DNA of 64,000 nucleotides, from the NCBI RefSeq assembly GCF_020034665.1, contig NZ_JAIQDI010000001.1:1240001-1304000 (forward strand), written 5' to 3'. Each line of letters starts with the position of its first letter. The first letter of the stretch is position 1. The notes under the pieces were generated by a model. That model saw only the letters and a program-made list of their open reading frames with translations. It was not told the origin of the DNA and did no database searches. Of the stretch, positions 17,133 to 25,813 are shown piece by piece. Position numbers and translations under genes: made by a program. This stretch comes from Niabella beijingensis. Its GTDB lineage: Bacteria > Bacteroidota > Bacteroidia > Chitinophagales > Chitinophagaceae.

Positions 17133-18584
17133 TTGACCTTACTTAATATAGAAGAGCTGTCTGTACATTATGGCTCTAAAACAGTTCTGGACCACCTGTC
17201 TCTTACGATAACCCAGGGCGAAAGCTGGGTGATACGCGGCGAAAGCGGAAGCGGCAAAACAACCCTGGCAAAGACGATCGCCGGCCAGGCAAAATATACA
17301 GGAACGCTGGACATTCATTTCAATCCGCAAAGCCCCTTGCCTGCAAAAGTATTGTTTGTAGAAAGCTGGTACCGCTTTACCAACCTGGAGGGTGACCGGA
17401 ATTTTTACTACCAGCAACGGTACAATCATCAGCAAAGAAGAGACACCGTCACCATCGCAAGGGAGCTGGAGCTGTATGGCAAAGAACATGCGCTGAACAA
17501 CGACCGTTTAAACGAGCTCATCGCCGCACTGGACTATGCCAAAGTACTGGATGAACAGCTTTTTGAGATCTCCAGCGGTGAGCACAAAAAACTGCAGCTG
17601 ATCAAAGCATTGTGGCTGTGCCCGCAGTTGCTGATCATTGATCAGCCTTATACAGGGCTGGATGTAACCTCACGCGGACGCCTCAATGACCTGCTCAATG
17701 AATACACCGTCAGTGATGGCACCCTGCTCCTGATCAGCAATGATGCGGAACTGCCCGCCTGTGTGAACCATTTTGCAGTGCTGAAGAACGGGACTCTTAC
17801 AACAGGTAATGCAGCAGTTGTTTTTGAAGAGAAGATCTTAAAACCTCTTCCCGGTTTCTTAAAAGCACCGCCGCAGTATACCACGCACACATTGATCCAC
17901 ATGAACGATGTACACGTACACTACGGCGACAAGCAGGTCCTGTCCGGCATCCGGTGGCAGGTAAATGCCGGGGAACGCTGGCTGCTCCAGGGCCATAACG
18001 GTTCAGGAAAGTCAACCCTGCTGAGTCTGATCACCGGCGACCATCCCCAGGCATATGCCAATGATATCAGGTTATTCGGCGTACAACGCGGTGGCGGGGA
18101 AAGCATCTGGGACATCAAAAAAAGGATCGGTCTCATCTCCCCGGAATTCCACTGGTATTTTGATGCGAACGCCACGGTTCTGCAAAGTCTTGCTTCCGGT
18201 TTTTTTGACAGTAACGGCCTTTACCGGCAACTGCGTTATACGCAAAAACAGCAGCTGGATGAGTTGTTGCGGTTCCTGGAGCTCTATGATGTAAAAGATG
18301 AACTCCTGGCCACGCTTCCGCTGGGCAAGCAACGGCTGGCCTTACTCGGCCGTACACTCATCAAAAACCCCCAGTTATTGGTTTTGGATGAGCCCTGCCA
18401 GGGGTTGGATCAGCAGCAAACGCAATACTTTAATAAACTGGTAGACGAGATCAGCAGGAACGGCGTTACCATCATTTATGTAGGCCATTTTGAAACGCAG
18501 CTGCCCGGGTGCCTCACACATAAACTGGTGTTGCAGGACGGCAGATCCCTGCAAAACAGCCATATTGCAACCCAACCCGGATAA
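17133..18584 (+). CDS. Tandem ABC ATPase, ModF-like, second copy
   Basis: 483 residues from a TTG start; no ATG is available before the conserved NIEELSVHYG. It is a paralog of the protein at 6532 with the same order of motifs. Cassette 1: Walker A GESGSGKTTL (about 36), signature SSGEHKK, Walker B LLIIDQPYTGLD (about 166) where Gln replaces the catalytic Glu. Cassette 2: Walker A GHNGSGKSTLL (about 287) and Walker B LLVLDEPCQGLD (about 415) are intact, but the signature is LPLGKQ. There is no membrane domain. Both copies bracket the ilv genes, so a link to BCAA supply or sensing is likely but unproven. Confidence 0.78.
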   Translation: MTLLNIEELSVHYGSKTVLDHLSLTITQGESWVIRGESGSGKTTLAKTIAGQAKYTGTLDIHFNPQSPLPAKVLFVESWYRFTNLEGDRNFYYQQRYNHQQRRDTVTIARELELYGKEHALNNDRLNELIAALDYAKVLDEQLFEISSGEHKKLQLIKALWLCPQLLIIDQPYTGLDVTSRGRLNDLLNEYTVSDGTLLLISNDAELPACVNHFAVLKNGTLTTGNAAVVFEEKILKPLPGFLKAPPQYTTHTLIHMNDVHVHYGDKQVLSGIRWQVNAGERWLLQGHNGSGKSTLLSLITGDHPQAYANDIRLFGVQRGGGESIWDIKKRIGLISPEFHWYFDANATVLQSLASGFFDSNGLYRQLRYTQKQQLDELLRFLELYDVKDELLATLPLGKQRLALLGRTLIKNPQLLVLDEPCQGLDQQQTQYFNKLVDEISRNGVTIIYVGHFETQLPGCLTHKLVLQDGRSLQNSHIATQPG

Positions 18585-18672
18585 GCAGCAGTGTATGCTT
18601 TCCCCCGGGGTAATAAAAAACGGTCAAAAGCAGTCGTATTCTTTTTAACTGCCGGAACCCTCACACAGGAAA

Positions 18673-18687
18673 CAGGTACAGTACCTG
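18673..18687. promoter_or_regulatory. Perfect palindrome, possible operator upstream of ilvA
   Basis: CAGGTAC-A-GTACCTG, a perfect 7-base inverted repeat around a single base, 76 bases before the ilvA ATG. It could be a repressor operator. A near-consensus -7 box TACCTTTA is at 18727-18734. The rest of the gap (18585-18762) holds no gene I can support. Confidence 0.35.
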
Positions 18688-18762
18688 CCTATAAAGGGTT
18701 CTCAGGCAGCGTCTCCTTCAATATTGTACCTTTATCTGCCAATAAAAAGCAAGATCCGCCTC

Positions 18763-20010
18763 ATGCAAGCAACATCCATACACCTCGATTTCCCGGCAGC
18801 CACGGCACGCATCAAAGACGTGGTAACGCATACACCGCTGCAATTGAATCTCAACCTTTCCAGGAGGTACGGCTGCAATGTTTATTTAAAAAGAGAAGAC
18901 CTGCAGGTCGTGCGCTCCTACAAACTCCGCGGCGCCTTTAATATGATGCAGTCGCTTGCCCCTGAAGAACTGGAGAAGGGAGTGGTATGTGCCAGCGCCG
19001 GAAATCATGCCCAGGGCGTGGCTTACAGCTGCAACCGCCTGAATGTAAAAGGCGTGATCTTTATGCCGACCATCACACCCAAACAAAAAATCGATCAGAC
19101 GAAAATGTTTGGAGATACCAATATTGAGATCATCCTTACGGGAGACACTTTTGACGACTGTGCTGCAGCCGCAAAAATCTATACGGAAGAAAAGGGAATG
19201 ATCTTTATCCCTCCTTTTGATCACGAGCGGGTCATCGAAGGTCAGGGCACCGTAGGTGTGGAGATCTGGGAGGATCTGAAAAAGATCGACCATATCATTA
19301 TACCCAACGGCGGAGGCGGTCTATGTGCCGGCGTAAGCACCTATATCAAATCGGTAAGTCCTGATACAAAAATAACCGGTGTAGAGCCCGAGGGCGCTCC
19401 TTCGATGACACTGGCATTAAAAAGCGGAGGCCCCGTTGAAGTAAAAAGCATCGACCGTTTTGTGGATGGCGCCGCCGTAAAAAAGGTCGGTCAGCTTACC
19501 TATTCACTTTGCAAACAGCACCTCGACGACATGCGCCTGGTTCCCGAAGGGAAAATATGCACCACCATCCTCCAGCTTTATAATAAGGATGCGATTGTGG
19601 CGGAGCCGGCCGGCGCGCTTTCGATCGCCGCACTGGATCTTATGCAGGATGTCATTAAAGGCAAAAATGTAGTGTGTATTGTAAGTGGCAGCAACAATGA
19701 CATCGACCGGATGCAGGAGATCAAAGAACGCAGTCTGCAATACGAAGGGCTTAAACATTATTTCCTGGTCAATTTTGCCCAGCGTCCCGGCGCGCTGAAG
19801 GTCTTTGTCAATCACGTACTGGGACCGGACGATGACATCACCCGTTTTGAATACATGCAAAAGACCAATAAGGAAAGTGGTCCGGCCCTCATCGGCATTG
19901 AGCTGAAAAACCGGGAAGATTACCAGCCCCTGATCAGCAATCTTGAAAAAATGCAGATCGAATTTACTGAACTGAATAAGGATAACACCTTGTTCAGTTA
20001 CCTGGTATAA
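18763..20010 (+). CDS. ilvA: Threonine ammonia-lyase (threonine dehydratase)
   Basis: 415 residues from the ATG at 18763; an upstream in-frame start at 18724 adds no conserved residues. PLP-dependent fold type II: Lys54 in SYKLRGAFNMM, CASAGNHAQGVAYS, and the glycine loop NGGGGLCAG. A single C-terminal ACT-like regulatory domain (about 335-415, NFAQRPGALKVF onward) replaces the two domains of the 514-residue E. coli enzyme. It deaminates threonine to 2-ketobutyrate, the isoleucine-specific entry step. It is the last gene of the BCAA block. Confidence 0.95.
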   Translation: MQATSIHLDFPAATARIKDVVTHTPLQLNLNLSRRYGCNVYLKREDLQVVRSYKLRGAFNMMQSLAPEELEKGVVCASAGNHAQGVAYSCNRLNVKGVIFMPTITPKQKIDQTKMFGDTNIEIILTGDTFDDCAAAAKIYTEEKGMIFIPPFDHERVIEGQGTVGVEIWEDLKKIDHIIIPNGGGGLCAGVSTYIKSVSPDTKITGVEPEGAPSMTLALKSGGPVEVKSIDRFVDGAAVKKVGQLTYSLCKQHLDDMRLVPEGKICTTILQLYNKDAIVAEPAGALSIAALDLMQDVIKGKNVVCIVSGSNNDIDRMQEIKERSLQYEGLKHYFLVNFAQRPGALKVFVNHVLGPDDDITRFEYMQKTNKESGPALIGIELKNREDYQPLISNLEKMQIEFTELNKDNTLFSYLV

Positions 20011-20022
20011 GTTTTGTCACTG

Positions 20023-20718
20023 CTATAATTTCATTTCCTTCTTAAGGTTGCCCTCCACATCAAAGTCCAGCTTTGTATCGCTGCGGCTGCCCTGTATCTG
20101 CACATACCAGCCCGCTTCTTCCCTGTTAAGCCGTTTAATGCGCATACAGTTAAAATAAATAAATCCGTTTGTATGGCCTCCCGGGATCCCCTTCAGCTTT
20201 TCCCGGGTGATATCGTTGATCTTTTTTGCCGTTGCAAACCGGATACGGTCCAGGGGCATAAAAAAGTCCACTTCGGTCTGTAACTGTCCAATGATCTTTA
20301 CCGGGGCAGGCTCCTGCCATTTACCGTTAAAGTAAACATAGGTATCCACATTTTCAGTCGTATCCGGATTCTGAATATTAATGGAAATGCGGCCACCCTG
20401 AAAATCATAAAAATGAAGTGATTGGTACAACATCAGCTTTTTACCTCTGAACTGCGGCAGGTTTTCCAGTTCCTGCTGGATCCGGTCCAATGCTTCTGCG
20501 TCTTCAAAAATGCCCGGCCCTGCCGTTTGTCCTTCTGCATGATCCCGGATGATGACGGTACTGGTACTTGTGGTACTGCTGCCGGTTTCCTGCACCGCTT
20601 CTTTTTGAGGTTTGGGGTTCCGGGTTTCTTCAAAGCTTTTGCTGAGCTGCTGACAGGATAAAAATGTCAGTCCGGTTGCCGCACCGGCCAAAAGGCTGAA
20701 GTAAAAAGAAGGTTTCAT
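20023..20718 (-). CDS. Lipoprotein of unknown function
   Basis: 231 residues from the ATG at 20718; an alternative ATG at 20727 overlaps the previous gene by 8 bases. N-terminal lipoprotein signal with a lipobox ending LTFLSC, so membrane-anchored on the periplasmic side. A Lys/Glu/Thr-rich linker (about 28-70) precedes a beta-rich domain ending in GSRSDTKLDFDVEGNLK. No domain I recognise. It directly follows the DUF3592 membrane protein, so the pair is probably co-transcribed; convergent with ilvA. Confidence 0.7.
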   Translation of the reverse strand: MKPSFYFSLLAGAATGLTFLSCQQLSKSFEETRNPKPQKEAVQETGSSTTSTSTVIIRDHAEGQTAGPGIFEDAEALDRIQQELENLPQFRGKKLMLYQSLHFYDFQGGRISINIQNPDTTENVDTYVYFNGKWQEPAPVKIIGQLQTEVDFFMPLDRIRFATAKKINDITREKLKGIPGGHTNGFIYFNCMRIKRLNREEAGWYVQIQGSRSDTKLDFDVEGNLKKEMKL

Positions 20719-20719
20719 G

Positions 20720-21712
20720 TTAATCAATGGTTTGTATTTGTTGGGGATCTTCGGGGTTATATAATATTGTTACTGTTTTGCCGGGGGCGATTTCGGGTAT
20801 TTTTAGCAGATCGACGATCTTTTTAAAAGAAGCCTGAAGGATACGCCCCCTGTCTCCTTCGAACTCGATGTGGAAAAGCACCTGTGGCTGCTCATTGATG
20901 TATAAACCGGTCTGCGAAGTACTGATAATGGTAGCGGTTGCGGTTTTACCATAAAGCAGCAGGCGGGATGTCTGTGACCTGACGCCTGCTTTCTTCCGGA
21001 TCAGGCTGTAAACCAGCAGTTCGATTGTAATGATAAAGGCGATCAGTATAAAGGGGTGGCTAAAACCCAGATAGCGCCAGCCGTATCCCCGGCTTTCCCG
21101 GGTATAGGAATAGACCAGCAATGACGGCGGTATCAGCAGCAGGAGAAGCAGCACAAAAACAACAATGCCCATAATGGTCCGGTTCCATTGAAACCCTTTG
21201 CCCTCCACCATCACAGGCGGATTGCCTGCATCCAGGCTGAGGATCAGCGGCACCGATTTACCCGGAGCAAACCGGTTCATCAGCGGGTTGGAGTCCACAA
21301 TATCCAGTGAGGTTTCCACTTCTGCATTGGCATAGTTCCGGAAAGAAACCCTTAGCAGGAGCAATTCATTCCCACCCATCTGTTGTGCCACCTGTTTTTG
21401 AAGCACGGTGCCTTTTGCATGCCTTCCTTCGCGCAGCAGCCGTTCCAGCCGGTGTTTTTTCCGGAACTGATCCAATATGAAATTGTTCACAAAAAGCCAC
21501 AGGGCCAGCAGCCACAAAAAACAACCGGTCCCCAGCCAGGTAAATGCTGCTGTTGCAGACTGATCAGGAGCGCTAAGTGCCCATTCACCGCCCGCATAGT
21601 GGATGATCAGCGGAAGGCCGATGGTCATAAAAAGTGTGAATGCAACAAAAAAGAACAGCAGGAACCGGAGACCACCGAGACCGGGTATCGCTTTATTTGG
21701 AGAAGGCGTCAT
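20720..21712 (-). CDS. DUF3592-type integral membrane protein
   Basis: 330 residues from the ATG at 21712, which precedes MTPSPNKAIPG. Four membrane segments can be seen: about 16-37, 53-78, 180-203 and 215-240. Soluble beta domains flank them, each with the DUF3592-like pattern (GTVLQKQ / ATIISTSQTGLYINEQP and a C-terminal VTILYNPEDPQQ). Such proteins are widespread and uncharacterised. It is coupled to the lipoprotein gene at 20023. Confidence 0.65.
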   Translation of the reverse strand: MTPSPNKAIPGLGGLRFLLFFFVAFTLFMTIGLPLIIHYAGGEWALSAPDQSATAAFTWLGTGCFLWLLALWLFVNNFILDQFRKKHRLERLLREGRHAKGTVLQKQVAQQMGGNELLLLRVSFRNYANAEVETSLDIVDSNPLMNRFAPGKSVPLILSLDAGNPPVMVEGKGFQWNRTIMGIVVFVLLLLLLIPPSLLVYSYTRESRGYGWRYLGFSHPFILIAFIITIELLVYSLIRKKAGVRSQTSRLLLYGKTATATIISTSQTGLYINEQPQVLFHIEFEGDRGRILQASFKKIVDLLKIPEIAPGKTVTILYNPEDPQQIQTID

Positions 21713-21827
21713 AATTAAATTTAATGTTTTTGGTGTAAATGCGCCAAACAATTAAAAAAAGCGCTCGATGATAAAAAAACAAAAAGAATTTAAATCCTGC
21801 TGACAAAGGGCTGTCACTCCCTGGTTA

Positions 21828-21835
21828 TAGTTTTG
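21828..21835 (+). promoter_or_regulatory. -7 promoter box (TAGTTTTG) for the DinB gene
   Basis: Matches TAnnTTTG and lies 20 bases before the ATG at 21856. No clear -33 TTTG at the expected spacing. Confidence 0.5.
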
Positions 21836-21855
21836 ATTTATAAAACAAAAACATT

Positions 21856-22347
21856 ATGACAACAGCAACAATCCAACAAGGTTCCGTTATCGGAAAAGAG
21901 CAACTTCTTGAGCACTGGCAGGGGCACCGCACGTTAACCCGCAGGGTTATTGATGCTTTTCCGGAGAAAGAACTGTTTGAGTTTTCCGTGGGAGGAATGC
22001 GTCCCTTCAGTCAGCTGGCCATTGAATTATTGTCCATCGGCGGACCGGCATTAAAAGCCATTGCCGGCCGGGAAGCCACTCCTTACACAGAAGAAGGTAT
22101 TGCCCCGAAAACCAAACAGGAATTACTGGCCTTATGGGATGCGGAAACAGCGACCATCAACGAATATTTCGGGCAGATCCCGGAAGCGGATTTTTCAAAA
22201 ACATTCAACCTGTTCGGACAATATGAATTTCCGATCTATCAGAACGTCCTGTATTTTGTAGACAACGAGATCCATCACCGGGGCCAGGGTTATGTTTATC
22301 TCAGGGCGCTGAATATTGAACCTCCGTTCTTCTGGGAACGTGGATAA
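21856..22347 (+). CDS. DinB-family protein
   Basis: 163 residues, four-helix DinB superfamily (DUF1572/DinB_2-like). A conserved-looking EIHHRGQGYVYLRAL near the end carries two His residues; the third ligand may be His19 or His24 near the start (EHWQGHRTL). These metalloproteins are often stress- or thiol-linked. It has its own promoter and shares a terminator with the convergent WYL regulator, a pairing common in this phylum and hinting that the regulator may control it. Confidence 0.8.
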   Translation: MTTATIQQGSVIGKEQLLEHWQGHRTLTRRVIDAFPEKELFEFSVGGMRPFSQLAIELLSIGGPALKAIAGREATPYTEEGIAPKTKQELLALWDAETATINEYFGQIPEADFSKTFNLFGQYEFPIYQNVLYFVDNEIHHRGQGYVYLRALNIEPPFFWERG

Positions 22348-22356
22348 TGAACCAGG

Positions 22357-22386
22357 ATAAGCACCTTAGGGTGCTTATTTCTTTTT
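22357..22386. terminator. Bidirectional terminator between DinB and WYL genes
   Basis: ATAAGCACC / GGTGCTTAT (22357-22365 and 22370-22378, 4-base loop) followed by TTCTTTTT on the + strand. The stop codon of the - strand regulator lies in its right arm. Confidence 0.75.
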
Positions 22387-23340
22387 CAGGTTTTCCAGTT
22401 GTTTTTCTACGATCGCATGAACGCTTTTCTTCAGGGTTTCGGGCTCAAGGATCCGCGCATAATCGCCAAAACTCAGGAACCAGCGGGCAAAATCACTTTC
22501 GGGGTAGCGGCTCATAAAGGTCATCTCAATACCTTCTTCCGTGATCTTTTCTTCCGTAAATCCATGATAATTCTTATTCCATTGCAGGTGACCGGCAACC
22601 TTGGGATGGACTACGATACGCACTTTTGTACGGGGAAAATCCTGGCGTTGCTTTAAAAACTCCTGAAGCTCCGGATGTTCTTTTATAAAAGGGGTTGTTG
22701 TTTTTTTGATCCCCTGGATCCGGTCGGTACGGAACCGCCTGTAATCCTTCCTGAGATGGCAGTACGCCATAAGATACCAGAATTCATTTTCATGAAACAC
22801 ACCTACCGGCTCTATGATGCGCCGCTCCGGCTGACTGGATTCCAGTTTTTTGTACATCACTTCTACCTGCACTTTTTGGGCAAGACTGTCGAACAATACC
22901 GATAAGGCTTCCGGTACTTTCTCATTAAAGATGCTCTGTCCCTGCCGTACCAGCACCTGTCCTTCAATGCTTGAGATCCAGTCTTTATCGGCCATACGCA
23001 GGACGGCCTTCATCTTGGTGATCGCGGAAGCAAAATGATCCCCCATCCGTTTGTCAATGAATTTCTGCATCAGCTTTTCGGCCGCCACAAAGCTGGAAGC
23101 CTCTTCGCGGGTAAACATTACCGGCGGCAACCGGTATCCTTCCACCAGTTCATAGCCGATACCTGCCTCGCTTGAGATCGGCACCCCTGCTGTCTGCAGG
23201 CTGCGGATATCCCGGTAGATCGTACGCAAACTTACATTAAAACGATCTGCCAGGTCCTGCGCCTTAACAATACGCTTTGATTGCAGCTGTATCAGTATCG
23301 CAACGATCCGGTCAAATTTATTGATAGTATCAAATGACAT
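22375..23340 (-). CDS. YafY-type transcriptional regulator (HTH_11 + WYL)
   Basis: 321 residues. N-terminal winged helix (about 8-62, QDLADRFNVSLRTIYRDIRSL), then a WYL domain (about 135-240, with RRIIEPVGVF and FWYLMAYCHLRKDYRRFRTDRI), and a C-terminal WCX-like extension. WYL regulators sense ligands, often nucleic-acid or nucleotide-related, and many control adjacent genes. Convergent with the DinB gene and 49 bases before the bestrophin gene in the same direction. Start ATG at 23340 fits the conserved N-terminus. Confidence 0.88.
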   Translation of the reverse strand: MSFDTINKFDRIVAILIQLQSKRIVKAQDLADRFNVSLRTIYRDIRSLQTAGVPISSEAGIGYELVEGYRLPPVMFTREEASSFVAAEKLMQKFIDKRMGDHFASAITKMKAVLRMADKDWISSIEGQVLVRQGQSIFNEKVPEALSVLFDSLAQKVQVEVMYKKLESSQPERRIIEPVGVFHENEFWYLMAYCHLRKDYRRFRTDRIQGIKKTTTPFIKEHPELQEFLKQRQDFPRTKVRIVVHPKVAGHLQWNKNYHGFTEEKITEEGIEMTFMSRYPESDFARWFLSFGDYARILEPETLKKSVHAIVEKQLENLKKK

Positions 23341-23389
23341 AATTATTCTTTATAAACCAAGGGCGGCGGCTCTTCAAACGGCCGGCATC

Positions 23390-24268
23390 CTATGCGTGCA
23401 GTACTTCCTGGATGTGTTTCTTCATATTGGTGGTGATCTGCTCCAGGGGCAGGTCATCCGGATCCGTTCCAAATGGATTCTCTATCGATTCTGCGATCAG
23501 TTCTAATGACGCCAGCACATAAAAAATAAAAGGTACCGCTGCGATTACAAAATAGCCCATCGAAAATACAAAACCGATCGGCAGCGTCATCACATATACT
23601 ACAATAAATTTTTTGATAAAGGAGCTGTAGGAGTACGGAATCGGCGTATTCTTGATCCGTTCGCAAGCCCCGCCTACATCGGTAAGCGACTGTATTTCAT
23701 TATTCAGTACGATCAGCTGATCTCCGGTGATCTTTTCCTCCCGGTACAACTCATTTACATACCGGAAGATCATCGAAGCCACCTGGTTGGGACCATGTTT
23801 TTTTTCAAAGTCCAGTTCCGGATGATCGGCCTGATCCAGCATAAAAGTGGTGTAGTCCGACCGTAAAAACCCGAACAGGGTCTGCGGGAATAACGGGATC
23901 GATTTCCGGAAAAAATGCCTGCTTTGCTTATCGTCTTTGGGAAGGAAGGCATCCAGTTTTATTGCCAGCGACCGGCATACATTGGTAAGTGTTCCCCATT
24001 GGCGCCGCGCTTCCCACCACCGATCGTATGCTGTATTGGTACGAAAAACCAGCAACAGCGAAAGTGCAAAACCAAGCAGGTTATGCACCATATTAATGTT
24101 CTTCAGCCAGCTTTTTTCAGATAGTTTCAGGTATTCCAGTTCCAGATAGGCAATGCCCCAGGAAAACAGACCGGTCAGTAACAGGTAAGGGAACAGTTTC
24201 CGGAAGGTATCCGATTTATGTATAAAGAAAACCGACTTGAACCATTCCTTCGAATTATAAACCATCAT
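23390..24268 (-). CDS. Bestrophin-family anion channel protein
   Basis: About 292 residues if translation begins at the ATG at 24268 (MMVYNSKEWFKSVF); the frame is open up to 24340 but the extra residues do not resemble the family. Bestrophin-like pattern: two N-terminal membrane helices (about 24-70) with FRTNTAYDRWWEARRQWG, and two more near 200-245. Homologs are pentameric chloride or cation channels. It shares direction with the WYL regulator but the gap is 49 bases, so co-transcription is possible. Confidence 0.85.
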   Translation of the reverse strand: MMVYNSKEWFKSVFFIHKSDTFRKLFPYLLLTGLFSWGIAYLELEYLKLSEKSWLKNINMVHNLLGFALSLLLVFRTNTAYDRWWEARRQWGTLTNVCRSLAIKLDAFLPKDDKQSRHFFRKSIPLFPQTLFGFLRSDYTTFMLDQADHPELDFEKKHGPNQVASMIFRYVNELYREEKITGDQLIVLNNEIQSLTDVGGACERIKNTPIPYSYSSFIKKFIVVYVMTLPIGFVFSMGYFVIAAVPFIFYVLASLELIAESIENPFGTDPDDLPLEQITTNMKKHIQEVLHA

Positions 24269-24388
24269 ATATAAATGCTTAAAATAATCAACGGGTGTAA
24301 GGTGTTGTGCAAAATACACAGATCCCGGGAGAATCAGCACAGTTCCGGGCTTCTGTTTCCTGTCACATGCGTACGATGACTGCTGTCT

Positions 24389-25582
24389 TTAATCGGGATC
24401 TTCCCCTATAGGCTTTTGCCGGCTGTTCACCCCGACCAGCACCAGACAGCCCAGCAAGGCCGCCAGCACAGAAGCCACCAGAATGGCGAGCTTGGCTTCT
24501 GCAATCAACGCCGGATCTTCAAAGGAAAGCAGGCTTATGAAAATAGACATAGTAAACCCGATACCCGCCAGCAGACCCAATCCGGTCATGTGTAACCAGG
24601 TAGCCTGCCGCGGCAGCTTCCCGATGCGCAGCCGCACTCCCAGCCAGGTAGACAGGAGAATACCGGCACATTTTCCTGCGATCAGACCGACAATAATACC
24701 AAGCCCCAGCGGCTCCAGCAAGCCATTCAGCATGGATGATTCAAACCGGATATTGGTGTTGGCCAGTGCGAACAGCGGTATGATAAAAAAATTGACCGGC
24801 TTTGTAAGTGCATGCTCCAGTTTTTCCAGCGGTGATTGGGTAGCGTCCGGCGTTGTGGGCAGCGTCATGGCAACCAGAACCCCGGCAATGGTGGCATGAA
24901 TACCGGAATGATGTACAAAATACCATACAAAAACACCCGGCACCAGGTAAAACCAAAGGCTTTTCAACCTGAGACGGTTAAATACGATCAGCAGCAAGAG
25001 CACCCCGCCTGCATATAGTAAATAATTAAGATGAAGCTCCGACGAATAAAACAATGCTATGACCAGGATCGCAATCAGATCATCAACAATCGCCAAAGCC
25101 GCCAGGAATATCTTCAGGCTGGCCGGCACTTTTTTCCCAAGCAGGATAACAGCCGTTAATGCAAAAGCAATATCGGTTGCCATCGGTATGCCCCATCCGG
25201 CAGCGGTGGCTGTTCCCTTATTAAACAATACAAAAATAAGCGCAGGCAGTATTGCTCCTCCAAAAGCTGCGATAACCGGAAGCAAGGCCTTTTGCGGAGA
25301 AGAAAGTTCGCCTTCCACCATCTCGCGTTTTATTTCTAAGCCAACCAGCAGAAAAAAAACAGCCATCAGCCCGTCGTTGATCCAGTGCAGTATCGAAAAC
25401 CGCAGGCCCACAACATCATTTTCCCATCCGGCATATCGTTGCAACCATTGATCAAATGAAGCACCCACGGGAAGATTGGCGATCAGCAATGACAACAGCA
25501 CACATATGATCAGGATCACGCCTCCGGTGGAATTGGAACTGACATATTTCTTAAATGTTTCTAAATTGATCCGTTTTAACAT
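24389..25582 (-). CDS. nhaA: Na+/H+ antiporter NhaA
   Basis: 397 residues from the ATG at 25582; the open frame reaches 25591. About 12 membrane helices. Key seen motifs: the paired ion-binding aspartates Asp167-Asp168 in ALAIVDDLIAIL, GIPMATDIAFALTAVILLG (helix IV unwound region), and FLLVGLEIKREMVEGELS. It exchanges external protons for internal sodium at the inner membrane, giving pH and salt tolerance. Divergent from a LysR-type regulator that could control it. Confidence 0.95.
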   Translation of the reverse strand: MLKRINLETFKKYVSSNSTGGVILIICVLLSLLIANLPVGASFDQWLQRYAGWENDVVGLRFSILHWINDGLMAVFFLLVGLEIKREMVEGELSSPQKALLPVIAAFGGAILPALIFVLFNKGTATAAGWGIPMATDIAFALTAVILLGKKVPASLKIFLAALAIVDDLIAILVIALFYSSELHLNYLLYAGGVLLLLIVFNRLRLKSLWFYLVPGVFVWYFVHHSGIHATIAGVLVAMTLPTTPDATQSPLEKLEHALTKPVNFFIIPLFALANTNIRFESSMLNGLLEPLGLGIIVGLIAGKCAGILLSTWLGVRLRIGKLPRQATWLHMTGLGLLAGIGFTMSIFISLLSFEDPALIAEAKLAILVASVLAALLGCLVLVGVNSRQKPIGEDPD

Positions 25583-25761
25583 AGCCGGCACTTCTTATAA
25601 CAATAAGGTGTAGTAATAATAAAGATGCTAAAATTACGAATTGATGATGAAACTGTAAAGTTCCCTCCGTTGGAGGCCGGCATCCGGGCCGGGAATGCAC
25701 AAACAGAATGATTATTCTACCGCAAAACTTAAAGAGCTGTGTACAAAAAATAAACATAAGC

Positions 25762-25797
25762 GTCCGCCCTGCGGAACAGGCGGGTTTCCTATCTTTG
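25762..25797 (+). promoter_or_regulatory. Hairpin and -7 box (TATCTTTG) upstream of the LysR gene
   Basis: TATCTTTG at 25790-25797 matches TAnnTTTG and is 16 bases before the ATG at 25814. Just before it, CCGCCCTG / CAGGCGG forms an imperfect hairpin (25764-25783) ending in GTTT, occupying the -33 region, so it could affect promoter use. Confidence 0.45.
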
Positions 25798-25813
25798 ACC
25801 AGAAGCTTTTATT

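Noticed and set aside
18591..18941. 116-codon ORF between the second ABC gene and ilvA
   Set aside because: It overlaps the conserved N-terminus of IlvA in another frame and its own peptide looks random.
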